Assembly: GCA_903881085.1 (NCBI GenBank)
Contig: CAIRSA010000471.1
Location: forward strand, 1 to 41,387
Reading direction: 5' to 3'
DNA from: an uncultured Acidobacteriia bacterium
GTDB lineage: Bacteria > Acidobacteriota > Terriglobia > Bryobacterales > Bryobacteraceae
Length of the DNA stretch: 41,387 bases
Shown here: positions 1-9,151 of the stretch, piece by piece
Layout: the number at the start of each line of letters is the position of its first letter
How positions within the stretch are numbered: the first letter of the stretch is position 1
Notes under the pieces: generated by a model
Seen by the model: the letters and a program-made list of their open reading frames with translations, nothing else
Told to the model about the DNA's origin: nothing
Databases searched by the model: none
Made by a program: the position numbers and the translations under genes

Positions 1-2389
1 CCGAAATCAGCTTGCCATCTGCCGCAAGATACACCAGTTCCGTACCATCTTTGCGAAAGCGTGGCTGAATGCCTCCGTCCTTGGAGACCAGTAATCTGCC
101 AGGTTTTCCGGTTACGCTTTGGAGGTATACTTCGTAGCGGCCAGTTTCGTCAGAGATGTAGGCCAGCCACTGGCTATCGGGAGAAAATTCCGGCTGCGCT
201 TTGCTGAACTGGTTGGTCAGAAACGGGCGTTCCTTGTGATCGGATACCCTCAGCGGGAATAAGGACAGGTCAAAATGGTCGGCTGCGCCGCCGTCCCAAG
301 CTAAATAGGCCCCATCCGGAGACCACGCCACGTGATGTATGAAGGATTCTGATTGCACGATAAGTTCCGGTTGCCCGGTGCCATTGGCCGCCACTTTGTA
401 AATCGAGTACGCCGAGGGGGAATTCCCCATCGAGACATAGGCAACCTGTTTGCTGTCGGGCGACCAGACCGGAGTCCCTTCGTTCGATTTCGAGGTGGTC
501 AGGCGCTCATGTGTCTGCCTTTTAATATCGTAACTCCAGATATTTGTGCCCACTCCTCCTGGATTGATTTTCGAGTAGGCGATCCGTTGGCCGTCGGGAG
601 AGATGGCCTGGTGTCCTCCCAACTCCACGGCAGGGCTGCTGCTTTTGCTTAACCGGTCCAGGATTGCGAGTTTGGGCCTGGTGGCGTCCGTCAATGGCTT
701 CGTCTGTGTAACCAGAACCCCGCTGGCCGATGCCGAGAAGTTGTATGTTTGCGGCATGACCAGGACTGGCTCGCCTGATGTTGCATTGCGCCCGGCATCG
801 AAAGGCAGTGCGTGCAATGCGCCATCGTGGATATATAGAATTTGATCGCCTACAATTTGAAACTGGCCGTCCACGCGCTGGTCCAGCAGTTTTGCCTCGC
901 CCGTGTCGATGGGCGCGGTAAAGAGCCCAGCGCCAGAAAATGTAAATGCAGCCATCCTGCCGTCGCCAATGAGCGCCGCGTATTGGATGGTGCTGCCCTC
1001 AGGAGCCGACTTGAGGGAGACGTGTTTCAGAGACGCTGCGTTGGGCGGCGCATACATCATTCCAGTATTGCGGCTTAGCGTAAGCAGGCCTCCGTCGCTC
1101 GCCAGGGAGAAAGCCCTGCCTGCGAAGTTCGGCCTGAACAGAAGCTTCGATTGGCCGGTTGCCAGATCGTGACGCGTGATCCGCCGTTGATAGGGATCGA
1201 GTCCGATGGATTTGGAGTCCGCGGACCAGAATAAGGTATAGGCGTAATTTGTGTTTGGAAGCTTCTTGAATTCGTGGGAGTCGAGCGGGCGGACGGCGAC
1301 GTAGCGGCCGTTGGCATCGATGCCTTCGTCGAGAACAACGGCAATTTTGCGGCCATCCGGCGAGACGGCGAAGCTGCTGCCGAAGCCGGTATTTTCCGGG
1401 GGCAGGATGTCGAATTGGACGAGCGGCGGGAGGGGCGTGATCTCGCGAAAATGGAGAATGCCGAAGGTTGCGGCAGTTATCGCCATGGCTGCGGCTGCTG
1501 CCCAGGCGAGCCAGGCGGGCCGGGATGGTTGGCTGGCGGGCGCGGCTTCCGCTGCGGCGGTTGGATTTGCGATGTAGGTTTCAATTGCCAGGCGCGCTTC
1601 GCCGATCCATTGCAGGCGGCGGCGCGGGTCTTTTTCCAGGCAGCGCTGGATGAGGGTGCGCAGGAATGGCGGGGTGTTGGCGGGCAGGTCGGTGAGAGTA
1701 GGGTCCTTGGTGATGACGGCGGCCAGCGTGTCGGCAATGGTATCGCCGGTGTAGGTCTTCTGGCCGGTGAGCATTTCAAGCACGACGACTCCGAAGGCCC
1801 AGATGTCGGCACGTCGGTCGACCTGTTTGCCTCGGGCCTGTTCGGGCGACATGTAGGCGGCGGTGCCGAGGATCATGCCGGCGGAGGTCATGGCCAAGCT
1901 CATCGTGGGCGAGTTGGAGATGTCGTGCTGTTCGGGCTCGGCGGCTTTGGCGAGGCCGAAATCCAATAGTTTTACTACGCCTTGCGGAGTGATCTTGATA
2001 TTGGCGGGTTTCAGATCTCGATGTACGATTTGTTTTTCATGCGCTGCTTCCAGGGCTTCGGCGATCTGGCGGGCGATGGGCAGGGCTTCGTCTAACGGTA
2101 GGGGGCCTGCGAGGTCTTTGCCTTCCACCAGTTCCATGACGATGGCGTTGCCTTCTATGCCATGGATGGTCGCGATGTTGGGATGGTTTAAGGAGGCCAG
2201 AGTTTGCGCTTCGCGTTTGAAGCGGGCCATGCGCTCGGCGTCGTTGGCGAAGGCTGGGGGGAGGACTTTCAGTGCTACCTGGCGGCCAAGGTTGGTGTCG
2301 GTTGCGCGGTAGACTTCGCCCATGCCTCCTGCGCCGAGTGGGGAGACGATTTCGTACGGGCCGAGTTTTGTGCCGGGGGTGAGAGGCAT
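1..2389 (-). CDS. K1: membrane Ser/Thr protein kinase with PD40 propeller sensor (C-terminus beyond window)
   Basis: PknB/Hanks-type kinase that would phosphorylate Ser/Thr of cytoplasmic targets. The reading frame is open from ATG 2389 to the window edge (about 796 codons). The start is fixed by the MPLxPGT opening shared by all seven paralogues here. Visible are the glycine loop GAGGMGEVY (19-27), Lys41 in VALKV, the catalytic loop HRDLKPAN (Asp125), DFG at 143 and a SPE motif at about 181. A helix near residues 300-320 (about 1443-1510 in DNA) is followed by a propeller part with SPDGR/SPDSK repeats, probably outside the membrane. Its kinase domain is almost identical to that of K2, but its sensor differs from all others in the window and it has no palindromic element in the linker. 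Only 12 bp separate it from the K2 stop. The C-terminal end is not seen. Confidence 0.93.
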   Translation of the reverse strand, partial: MPLTPGTKLGPYEIVSPLGAGGMGEVYRATDTNLGRQVALKVLPPAFANDAERMARFKREAQTLASLNHPNIATIHGIEGNAIVMELVEGKDLAGPLPLDEALPIARQIAEALEAAHEKQIVHRDLKPANIKITPQGVVKLLDFGLAKAAEPEQHDISNSPTMSLAMTSAGMILGTAAYMSPEQARGKQVDRRADIWAFGVVVLEMLTGQKTYTGDTIADTLAAVITKDPTLTDLPANTPPFLRTLIQRCLEKDPRRRLQWIGEARLAIETYIANPTAAAEAAPASQPSRPAWLAWAAAAAMAITAATFGILHFREITPLPPLVQFDILPPENTGFGSSFAVSPDGRKIAVVLDEGIDANGRYVAVRPLDSHEFKKLPNTNYAYTLFWSADSKSIGLDPYQRRITRHDLATGQSKLLFRPNFAGRAFSLASDGGLLTLSRNTGMMYAPPNAASLKHVSLKSAPEGSTIQYAALIGDGRMAAFTFSGAGLFTAPIDTGEAKLLDQRVDGQFQIVGDQILYIHDGALHALPFDAGRNATSGEPVLVMPQTYNFSASASGVLVTQTKPLTDATRPKLAILDRLSKSSSPAVELGGHQAISPDGQRIAYSKINPGGVGTNIWSYDIKRQTHERLTTSKSNEGTPVWSPDSKQVAYVSMGNSPSAYSIYKVAANGTGQPELIVQSESFIHHVAWSPDGAYLAWDGGAADHFDLSLFPLRVSDHKERPFLTNQFSKAQPEFSPDSQWLAYISDETGRYEVYLQSVTGKPGRLLVSKDGGIQPRFRKDGTELVYLAADGKLIS

Positions 2390-2395
2390 TGGGGT

Positions 2396-2401
2396 ATTGT
2401 A
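2396..2401 (-). promoter_or_regulatory. -10-like TACAAT of K1, leaderless spacing
   Basis: TACAAT on the minus strand ends 6 nt before ATG 2389, and no Shine-Dalgarno is visible. Transcription would begin at or next to the start codon. The hexamer lies directly after the K2 stop codon, so a -35 would fall within the end of K2; co-transcription with K2 is also possible. Confidence 0.45.
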
Positions 2402-5092
2402 CTATGGGGCTTTGCGGCGCAACTCGTCGGCGAAGTTGAACAGCACCGTCAAGTGATTTTGCTTCGTCTGTTTTTCATCCTGTTCCGGCAGCACCGCCAC
2501 AATGTGTTTCCCATCCGGCGCGATATCGAAATCCTGAACATCAGCCCCGGCTTGCAGCCGCACTTCGGACCACACACGCGGCTTGGCGGCGGTAAACGAA
2601 TCTCCGCGCGCCGAATAACTCACCGCCATCGGCCGGCCATCCGCGCCCGTGAACAGTAACTCGCGCCCATCCTTCGACCACACCGGCGCAATGCCGCCGC
2701 CGCTGGAAATCTGCCACCGGCCTCCTGGCCCAGGGAACGGCCGTACATAGATTTCGTAAGTCCCGGACTCATTGGACGAGTACGCCATCCAGCGGCCATC
2801 TGGCGAGAACGCCGGATAGATCTCGCCAAACGGCGTGCCGAGAAACAAATCCGGCTTGCCGAGCTTGGGATGTGCCGCATCGCCTTCGAGCACGGCGGTA
2901 AACAGGTCAAAGTTCGAGCCAGCGTTCCCAGAGAATGCCAGACGCTTGCCATCGGGCGAAATGGAGTACGGGTATTGAGAACGCATTGCCGATGTCAGCC
3001 GTTGCGCTTCGCCCGCTCCATCGGAACGGATCATGTATAACCCGGAAGCGCCGCCGGCTCCCATTGTGGAGTTAAAGACGATCTGTTTGCCGTCAGGCGT
3101 CCAAACCGGAGAACTGACTACTGTGCCCGAAAGGAACGACAAGCGCGAGGGCGTGTCGCGGTCCAGATCCTTCACCCAAATGTCTGAGGTCGCGCCGCTG
3201 GCACCGCTGGCCATGGAATACGCCAGGCGCTTGCCGTCCGGAGAAAATCGCGGCTCCTTGTAAGAGGCAACGGCGGCGTGGAGGGGCGTCAGCTTTCCCG
3301 CCCCGTCAATCAGCATGAGATTGTTTGCACTGCCAAAAGTCTTACCTGTCTGAAAAATCAGCGTCCCGGCCAAACTAAAGGCAAAACTTCCCCCGAAGCC
3401 TGCGCTGTTTGCAACATCTTCCAGCACGGGGACGGACGGCCCGGTTACCGCCAGTGCAGCCGGATCGAACGGCGCGGCGAACATCGTATTCTGGTGAACA
3501 TAAAGCAGGTGCCCCTTGTTTCCGGATGTGGCGAGATAACGCGGCGAAAAGCCGCCTTTCAGAATGGTCTTACGCGCGCCGGTCTTCAGCGAGAGAGCTT
3601 CCATATTCGCATCGTTGGGATCGCTGCCCTGATAGGCCGAAAACAAAACCGCCTGGCTGCCCGGCAGTACCTGTGGCCAGCGGTGGGTGCGCTCGCCATC
3701 GTTCAGCTTGGTCAGCGCTGATGGCGTGCCTCCGGCAGAGGGCACCCTGGAAAGAGCCACATTGTTTCCCAGGCTCAGGACGATGTTGCCGTCGTCGCCC
3801 CAACTGGCGCCGCGAAGGGCTGCCACGTCGCAGATGGTGACCGCCGCGCCGCCATCCACGGAGATCTTCTTGAGTTTGCCATCGGCATGGAAGCCGATCC
3901 ACTGGCCGTCCGGCGAAAAGAACGGATTGCCGGAGTTTTCCGTGCCGGCAAGCAGAGTCATTTTGCTCTGGTGGAGCAGCCGGGTATAGAGACGGGTCTT
4001 GTTGTCTTCGCCGCGCATCGTGACGGCGAAGCGCGTCCCATCTGCCGCAATCGCCAGGTAGCCGTCCTGGCGTGAAAGGGAAGCAAGCGATTCAGCGCCC
4101 AGTTCATCGGTCATGCGGATGAGCTGGCGCGGCGGCTCAGGACGGGTGGCGCGGAACCAGCCGATGCCGCCCGCGATTGCCAGCACCGCAGCGACGGCCC
4201 AGGGAATAATTGGCACCCTGTGGGGCAGGCCTTCAGCCTGCGCGGGACTTTCAGTCCCGCCCTCCGGATTCGCCAGATACTTATCAATCGCAATCCGCGC
4301 TTCGCCGATCGATTGTAGCCGGATCCGGAAATCCTTTTCCAGGCAACGTTCCAGCAATGTCTTTAAGAAATGCGGAGTCCCGGCAGGCAACCCGGTCAAC
4401 ACTGGATCCTTGGTAATCACCGCAGCCAGAGTGTCGGCAATGGTATCTCCCGTATAGGTCTGTTTGCCGGTGAGCATTTCCAGCAATACCACGCCGAAGG
4501 ACCAGATATCGGCCCGCCGGTCCACCGCCTTGCCGCGCGCCTGTTCGGGTGACATGTATGCAGCGGTGCCGAGGATCATGCCGGCGGAGGTCATGGCCAG
4601 GCTCATGGTGGGCGAGTTGGAGATGTCGTGTTGTTCGGGCTCGGCGGCTTTGGCCAGACCGAAGTCCAACAGCTTGACAACGCCTTGCGGAGTGATCTTG
4701 ATATTGGCGGGTTTCAGATCCCGATGTACGATTTGCTTTTCATGGGCGGCTTCGAGGGCTTCGGCGATTTGGCGGGCGATGGGTAGTGCTTCTTCTAGCG
4801 GCAGTGGACCTGCGAGGTCATTGCCTTCGACCAACTCCATGACGATGGCGTTGCCTTCTATGCCATGGATTGTCGCGATGTTGGGGTGGTTTAAAGCTGC
4901 TAGAGTTTGCGCTTCGCGCTTGAAGCGGGCCATGCGCTCGGCGTCGTTGGCGAAGGCCGGGGGCAGGACTTTCAGGGCTACCTGGCGGCCAAGGTTGGTG
5001 TCGGTGGCGCGGTAGACTTCACCCATGCCTCCTGCGCCAAGTGGGGAGACGATTTCGTACGGGCCGATTTTTGTGCCAGGGGCGAGGGGCAT
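2402..5092 (-). CDS. K2: membrane Ser/Thr protein kinase with PD40 propeller sensor
   Basis: Complete 896-residue paralogue. The kinase domain occupies about 10-275 with Lys41, HRD at 123-125, DFG at 143-145 and SPE at 181-183. A Ser/Thr-rich stretch SNSPTMSLAMT lies in the activation segment. A linker at 277-291 is encoded by a palindromic repeat. A membrane helix follows at about 294-313, then a propeller of SPDG repeats (FFSPDGQWIGF, FSPDGKRLAYS, FSPDGRWMAYSSNESGTYE) ending in NFADELRRKAP. An in-frame TTG at 5107 would add five residues, but ATG 5092 matches the MPLAPGT opening of every paralogue and the -10-like TACAAT just upstream. The kinase domain is K1-like; the sensor is nearer K3-K7. 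Confidence 0.94.
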   Translation of the reverse strand: MPLAPGTKIGPYEIVSPLGAGGMGEVYRATDTNLGRQVALKVLPPAFANDAERMARFKREAQTLAALNHPNIATIHGIEGNAIVMELVEGNDLAGPLPLEEALPIARQIAEALEAAHEKQIVHRDLKPANIKITPQGVVKLLDFGLAKAAEPEQHDISNSPTMSLAMTSAGMILGTAAYMSPEQARGKAVDRRADIWSFGVVLLEMLTGKQTYTGDTIADTLAAVITKDPVLTGLPAGTPHFLKTLLERCLEKDFRIRLQSIGEARIAIDKYLANPEGGTESPAQAEGLPHRVPIIPWAVAAVLAIAGGIGWFRATRPEPPRQLIRMTDELGAESLASLSRQDGYLAIAADGTRFAVTMRGEDNKTRLYTRLLHQSKMTLLAGTENSGNPFFSPDGQWIGFHADGKLKKISVDGGAAVTICDVAALRGASWGDDGNIVLSLGNNVALSRVPSAGGTPSALTKLNDGERTHRWPQVLPGSQAVLFSAYQGSDPNDANMEALSLKTGARKTILKGGFSPRYLATSGNKGHLLYVHQNTMFAAPFDPAALAVTGPSVPVLEDVANSAGFGGSFAFSLAGTLIFQTGKTFGSANNLMLIDGAGKLTPLHAAVASYKEPRFSPDGKRLAYSMASGASGATSDIWVKDLDRDTPSRLSFLSGTVVSSPVWTPDGKQIVFNSTMGAGGASGLYMIRSDGAGEAQRLTSAMRSQYPYSISPDGKRLAFSGNAGSNFDLFTAVLEGDAAHPKLGKPDLFLGTPFGEIYPAFSPDGRWMAYSSNESGTYEIYVRPFPGPGGRWQISSGGGIAPVWSKDGRELLFTGADGRPMAVSYSARGDSFTAAKPRVWSEVRLQAGADVQDFDIAPDGKHIVAVLPEQDEKQTKQNHLTVLFNFADELRRKAP
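4220..4262. repeat. in-frame double-hairpin palindromic element in K2
   Basis: Two adjacent hairpins: gcaggc/gcctgc (4225-4230 with 4236-4241) and gcgggact/agtcccgc (4242-4249 with 4253-4260). The element is translated as part of the K2 linker (about GTESPAQAEGLPH). Related elements lie at the same protein position in K4, K5, K6 and K7. Confidence 0.8.
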
Positions 5093-5098
5093 TGGGCA

Positions 5099-5104
5099 AT
5101 TGTA
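5099..5104 (-). promoter_or_regulatory. -10-like TACAAT of K2, leaderless spacing
   Basis: TACAAT ends 6 nt before ATG 5092, with no Shine-Dalgarno. The expected -35 position falls inside the long inverted repeat at 5109-5199. Confidence 0.45.
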
Positions 5105-5108
5105 CAAC

Positions 5109-5199
5109 GTGGGGCGGCCTTCAGGCTGCGGAGGAATTTATTCCGACAAGTTAGTTATTGGTCGGACTGAAGTCCTCCGCAGCCTGAAGGCTGCCCCAC
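5109..5199. repeat. long inverted repeat between K2 and the Uma2 gene
   Basis: Arms of 27 bp (5109-5135 and 5173-5199) are inverted copies with one mismatch. Each arm contains the self-complementary core gcagccttcaggctgc (one base differs in the left arm). A further 6-bp inner stem tccgac/gtcgga (5142-5147 with 5161-5166) extends the foldback. The outer sequence gtggggcagcc resembles the first half of the elements inside the kinase genes, so these look like members of one dispersed palindrome family. Confidence 0.8.
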
Positions 5200-5232
5200 C
5201 TTCTGTGCTAGGTTTATGAGTAGGGCTGCTGC

Positions 5233-5817
5233 ATGTCAACATTGCCGAAACCATTTTTAACGCCAGAAGATTACTTGAAAATCGAGCGGGCGGCCGAGTA
5301 CAAAAGCGAGTATTATGCCGGCGAGATGTTCGCTATGTCTGGCGCGCGCCGGGCTCATAATCTAATGGCAGCAAATATCCTTGCTGGCATTCACCCTCAG
5401 CTTCGTCGCCGCTCTTGCGAAGTTTACCCTAGCGACATGCGCGTGCTGGTGAGTGCGACCGGGCTTTATACCTATCCGGATGTGGTAGTTGTTTGTGGCG
5501 AACCGCAGTTTGCAGACGGGGTTATGGATACGCTGGTGAACCCAACGCTATTAGTAGAAGTGTTGTCGCCATCGACAGAGGCCTACGACCGCGGACGAAA
5601 GTTCGAGCAATACCGCAAGATCGAAAGTCTGCGCCAGTATCTTCTGGTCGCCTCTGACCGCGTGAGTGTCGAATTGTATACCCGCCAGGCAAGCGGACAA
5701 TGGCTGTTAAGCTCTGCCGCGGAACCGGACGAAGTGGTTGAACTGGAAAGCGTCGAGTGCCGTCTGCGGGTTGGCGACATTTACGAAAAGGTGGAGTTCG
5801 AGGCCGAGGCGAACTGA
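5233..5817 (+). CDS. Uma2 family (DUF820) putative restriction endonuclease
   Basis: 194-residue protein of the Uma2/DUF820 family, a PD-(D/E)XK nuclease fold abundant in cyanobacteria and acidobacteria. Its biological role is not established. The family pattern is clear: N-terminal LTPEDYLKIERAAEYKSEYYAGE and SGARRAHNLMAANI, then YPDVVVV (the PD of the nuclease motif, about residues 76-82) and LLVEVLSPSTEAYDRGRKFEQYR, whose Glu precedes the catalytic strand. Start ATG 5233 has only a weak AGGG upstream. The gene faces opposite to the flanking kinases; its stop lies 5 bp from the K3 stop, so the two genes converge. It may be a solitary defence or addiction-type gene. Confidence 0.85.
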   Translation: MSTLPKPFLTPEDYLKIERAAEYKSEYYAGEMFAMSGARRAHNLMAANILAGIHPQLRRRSCEVYPSDMRVLVSATGLYTYPDVVVVCGEPQFADGVMDTLVNPTLLVEVLSPSTEAYDRGRKFEQYRKIESLRQYLLVASDRVSVELYTRQASGQWLLSSAAEPDEVVELESVECRLRVGDIYEKVEFEAEAN

Positions 5818-5822
5818 CGCTT

Positions 5823-8489
5823 TTACGGGACCTTCCGCCGCAATTCGTCAGTGAAGTTCAGCAGGACGGTGAGGTGGTTATCGGGCTTGGACTTTTCCTC
5901 TGTCTCGGGGAGAACGGCCACGATGTGCTTGCCGTCCGGAGTGATGTCAAATTCATGTGCCCCGATACCCAGGGTCAGGCGCACTTCGGACCACACGTGC
6001 GGCTTGGCTGCCGTAAATGTTTCGCCCGATGCGTGGTAACTCACCGCCATCACGCGCCGATCATTGGCGACGTAGAACAACTCGCGGCCATCTTTGGTCC
6101 AGCGGGGAGCAAAGCCGCCGCCACTAGAGATCAGCCTCCGGCCACCCGGCCCAGGAAACGGCCGGACGTAGATTTCATTTGTGCCGGATTCATTGGACTG
6201 GTACGCAAGCCAGCGTCCGTCAGGGGAGAATGCCGGGTAGAGCTCAGCGAATGTTGTTCCAAGAAACGACTCCGGTTTTCCCAGTTTGAGCTGGGTTGCA
6301 TCGCCTTCGATTCGCGCAGTGAAGATGTCATAGGAAGCGGCATTTCCCTGTGAAAAAAACGCAAGCAGCCTGCCATCTTGCGAAATGGAACTGGGGAATT
6401 CCGGACTCAAAGCGGAGTCGAGGCGCTGCGCTTCGCCAGCGCCATCGGCGCGGATCCAGTAGAGGTCTTTGTCGCTTCGAAAGACGATGTTCTTGCCGTC
6501 TGGCGTCCAGACGGGGAAACGGTTGACACCAGGGATAAAGGTGAGCCGCGACGGCGTGTCCCGGTCCAGATCTTTAATCCAGATGTCGGCGTTTCCAGGG
6601 GGAGTGCTTCCCATGGAAAAAGCCAGCCGTTTGCCATCGGGCGACAGGCGCGGCGTCGAATATGCCCCGGGAACAGTATGGAGCGGTTTGACGTTGCCCG
6701 TGCCATCGAATTGCGAGATCCGGCCTGAGGTGCTCTCGTCCTTCCCTGATTTGAATAGCAAAGTTCCGTTTGCAGAGAGAGCGAAATTGCCACCGGCGAT
6801 GGTGTTGCTGGACACCTCTTCCAAAAGCGGAACGGAGGCGCCTGTCACACTCAGGGCGGCGGTATCAAACGGGGCAGCGAACATTGTATTGTTGTGCATG
6901 TAAAGCAAGTAACCGGCTCGCTGCGATACCGGTGCGTAGTGGGCGGAGTAGCCACCCTTTAGTACGGTTTTGCGCGCTCCGGTCTTCGCTGTAATTACCT
7001 CGATCGTAGCGTTTTCGGGATTCGCCGCTGTATAAGCTGAGAACAGCACCGCCTGGCTGCCCGGCAGCACGTGCGGCCACCTATGGGTGCGAGATCCCTC
7101 ATTCAGTTTGGTCAGCGGGGTTGGAGCGCCCCCGGCGGAAGAAACCACCGAAAGCGCGGTGTTGTTTCCAAGCGAAACCACGATATTGCCGTCGTCGCCC
7201 CAACTTGCTCCGCGGAGATTTGGTGCGTCGCAGACGGTGACGACCGCTCCTCCATCGACAGAGATCTTCTTGAGTTTTGCATCGGCCTGGAACCCGATCC
7301 ACTGGCCGTCTGGCGAGAAGAACGCGGATCCTGCGTTTTCGGTGCCAGCCAGTTGAGTCAACTTAGTTTGTTGTAGCAGGCGGGTGTAGATATGAACTTT
7401 GCCATCCGCGCCGGCAAGGGTGACGGCGATTCTGGATCCATCGGGCGAGATCGCCATCAGGCCTCGGCCAGAGAATAGAGGTGCGGATAGCGATTCGGGG
7501 CCGAGTTCATCGGTCAAGCGGATGAGCGGGCGCAGCGGTTCGGGGCGGGTCGCGCGCTACCAGCCGATGAGGGCGACTATGCCGAGGGCGGCTGCCAAGC
7601 CCCACGAAATAAGTGGCCGCCTGGCCTTGTCCGCCGTAGCTTTAGCGAAGGCGGAAGTCCCGCCCGCCGGATCCCGCAACATAATCCGCGCCTCGCCGAT
7701 ATCTCTCAATCGGTCCTTCACATTCCGGTCCAGACATCGCTCAATCAACCTGCGAATTGCGGGCGGCGTAGGCTCGGGAAGCTTGCTAAGATCCACCTCA
7801 GCCCGCAATACATCGGCCAAAGTATGCGCAATCGTCTCGCCCTCAAATAACTTCCTGCCCGACAACATCTCCACCATCACCACGCCAAAAGACCAGATGT
7901 CGGCGCGCTTATCAACCGTCTTCCCTGCGGCCTGTTCCGGCGACATGTACCCCGCTGTGCCCATAATCATGCCGGCTTGCGTCATGGCCAGCGACATCGT
8001 CGGCGAATTGCTCATGCTGATGTTCGCCGCGTCGTTGTCAGGCGCGGTCGCCAACCCAAAGTCCAGTAACTTGACCACTCCGTCCGGCGTGATCTTGATA
8101 TTGGCGGGTTTCAGATCGCGATGTACGATTCCTTTTTCATGCGCGGCTTCCAACGCCTCGACGATCTGCCGGGCAATGGGCAGCGCTTCTTCCAGCGGCA
8201 GGGGCCCGGCAAGATCCTTACCCTCCACCAGTTCCATGGCGATGGCATTGCCTTCCAATCCATAGATAGTGGCAATGTTGGGGTGGTTCAAGGCCGCCAG
8301 CACCTGCGCTTCGCGCTCGAAGCGAGCCATACGGCTGGGATCGCTGACGAAGGCCGCGCTCAAGACCTTGATGGCAACTTCGCGATTGAGCCGCGAATCG
8401 CGCGCACGGTAGACTTCGCCCATGCCGCCCGCACCCAGAAGGGCAGTTACTTCGTAGTGACCGATTCTTGTGCCTGGGGCGAGGGGCAT
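5823..8489 (-). pseudogene. K3: Ser/Thr kinase with PD40 sensor, interrupted by one in-frame amber codon
   Basis: Same architecture as K4-K6, 889 codons in one continuous frame from ATG 8489 to TAA 5823, but codon 311 is TAG (7557-7559). K4 and K5 have a Tyr TAC here in GWYxATRPEP, so one C-to-G change explains it. The upstream piece (8489-7557, 310 residues) is a complete kinase domain (GAGGMGEVY, HRDLKPAN, DFG, SPEQAAGK) plus a membrane helix ending ALIGW. The downstream piece (to 5823) is an intact propeller with SPDG repeats and could restart at TTG 7517. Without suppression the product is a membrane kinase lacking its sensor. Alternatives are a natural pseudogene, readthrough or a sequence error. 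Confidence 0.85.
7630..7664. repeat. second palindromic element family in the K3 linker
   Basis: At the site where other kinases have the gtggggcagg element, K3 has an imperfect palindrome bounded by tccgcc/ggcgga (7630-7655), read as SAFAKATADKA. It is followed by agtcccgcc, the same 3' half-stem found in the other elements. One palindrome appears to have replaced part of another without breaking the frame. Confidence 0.65.
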
Positions 8490-8496
8490 TGGGAAT

Positions 8497-8502
8497 AGTT
8501 TA
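8497..8502 (-). promoter_or_regulatory. -10-like TAAACT of K3, leaderless spacing
   Basis: TAAACT ends 7 nt before ATG 8489, with no Shine-Dalgarno. The same hexamer stands before the DUF433 gene at 9113-9118. Confidence 0.4.
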
Positions 8503-8871
8503 CTACGTCGCAGGCCGGCGGACGGCCATCATTTGAATTCCACTGTTGGAAATCGTTGAGATGTGGCCAGCCCAGTTGTTATCCAAGGCGAGGAATGCCA
8601 TCACGATAGGCCGCAGGTTTTGCGGGATGCAAGGGTGGGCGCGAAACAGAATTACTCCCGAACCTCGCATTGGGATTTTGCGCTGAATGGCGAGTTGCCA
8701 GAAGTCTTTATCGAGGGTGAGAATGAGCCGATCTTCGGATTCTGCGAGTTCCAGGAGTGGGAGATCTTTCCAGCCTGACAGATCGGTTCGCGCCCACTTT
8801 ACGTCGTGGCCAGCATCGCGCAGGAGATCGACGATGGGCTTCGGAAAGTTTTCGTCCGCGAGGATTCGCAT
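8503..8871 (-). CDS. DUF5615 PIN-like toxin
   Basis: 122-residue DUF5615 protein, a PIN-domain-like nuclease family usually encoded next to a DUF433 antitoxin. The opening MRILADENFPKPIVDLL carries the first acidic site (DEN), and LILTLDKDFWQLA carries the second acidic pair (about residues 50-57). Acidic residues of this type coordinate Mg2+ in PIN RNases. It lies 4 bp downstream of the DUF433 gene in the same direction, the usual antitoxin-first order, and ends 13 bp before the K3 start codon. Its exact target RNA is unknown. Confidence 0.85.
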   Translation of the reverse strand: MRILADENFPKPIVDLLRDAGHDVKWARTDLSGWKDLPLLELAESEDRLILTLDKDFWQLAIQRKIPMRGSGVILFRAHPCIPQNLRPIVMAFLALDNNWAGHISTISNSGIQMMAVRRPAT

Positions 8872-8875
8872 GGAA

Positions 8876-9106
8876 CTACGCAGAGATTGGGTAGGCTTTG
8901 TATTCGTGAGCGAGATAACTGGCGTAAGAGTAGCAGGCGAGAATGTCCTCCCGGGTTAAACCAGGATAATTCTCAAGAATTTCTGTCTCTGATTCTCCGG
9001 CGGCGAGGAGATCGAGGACAAACTCGACGGCGAGCCTGGTGCCACGGATAACCGGCTTGCCGGCTAAGATCTCAGGGTCAACAATGATGCGATCAGAAAC
9101 CTGCAT
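8876..9106 (-). CDS. DUF433 antitoxin
   Basis: 76-residue DUF433 protein, a winged-helix-like DNA-binding antitoxin partner of DUF5615/VapC toxins. The diagnostic pattern is complete: RIIVDPEILAGKPVIRGTRLAVEFVLDLLAAGES followed by LTREDILACYSYASYLAHEY. Start ATG 9106 is chosen because a TAAACT -10-like hexamer ends 6 nt upstream; an in-frame GTG at 9112 would add two residues. It presumably neutralises the adjacent DUF5615 protein and represses the pair. Confidence 0.85.
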   Translation of the reverse strand: MQVSDRIIVDPEILAGKPVIRGTRLAVEFVLDLLAAGESETEILENYPGLTREDILACYSYASYLAHEYKAYPISA

Positions 9107-9112
9107 AGCCAC

Positions 9113-9118
9113 AGTTTA
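9113..9118 (-). promoter_or_regulatory. -10-like TAAACT of the DUF433-DUF5615 pair
   Basis: The hexamer ends 6 nt before ATG 9106, with no Shine-Dalgarno, as for the kinases. Confidence 0.4.
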
Positions 9119-9151
9119 ACTTATCCAGGGAGCAGTGGCAGTTGGACCGGG

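Noticed and set aside
5109..5199. Transcription terminator
   Set aside because: There is no T-run after either arm and the structure stands in front of the genes on both sides, upstream of two divergent starts.
7515..7517. TTG start making the K3 propeller a separate gene
   Set aside because: No ribosome site, and the frame is continuous with the kinase part apart from the one amber codon; kept only as an alternative.
7399..8265. Long plus-strand ORFs opposite the kinases (also 10725-11312, 14149-15042, 17511-18383, 21042-21905)
   Set aside because: They recur at the same place in every paralogue because the coding strand is conserved; the translations are Ser/Arg/Pro-rich shadows.
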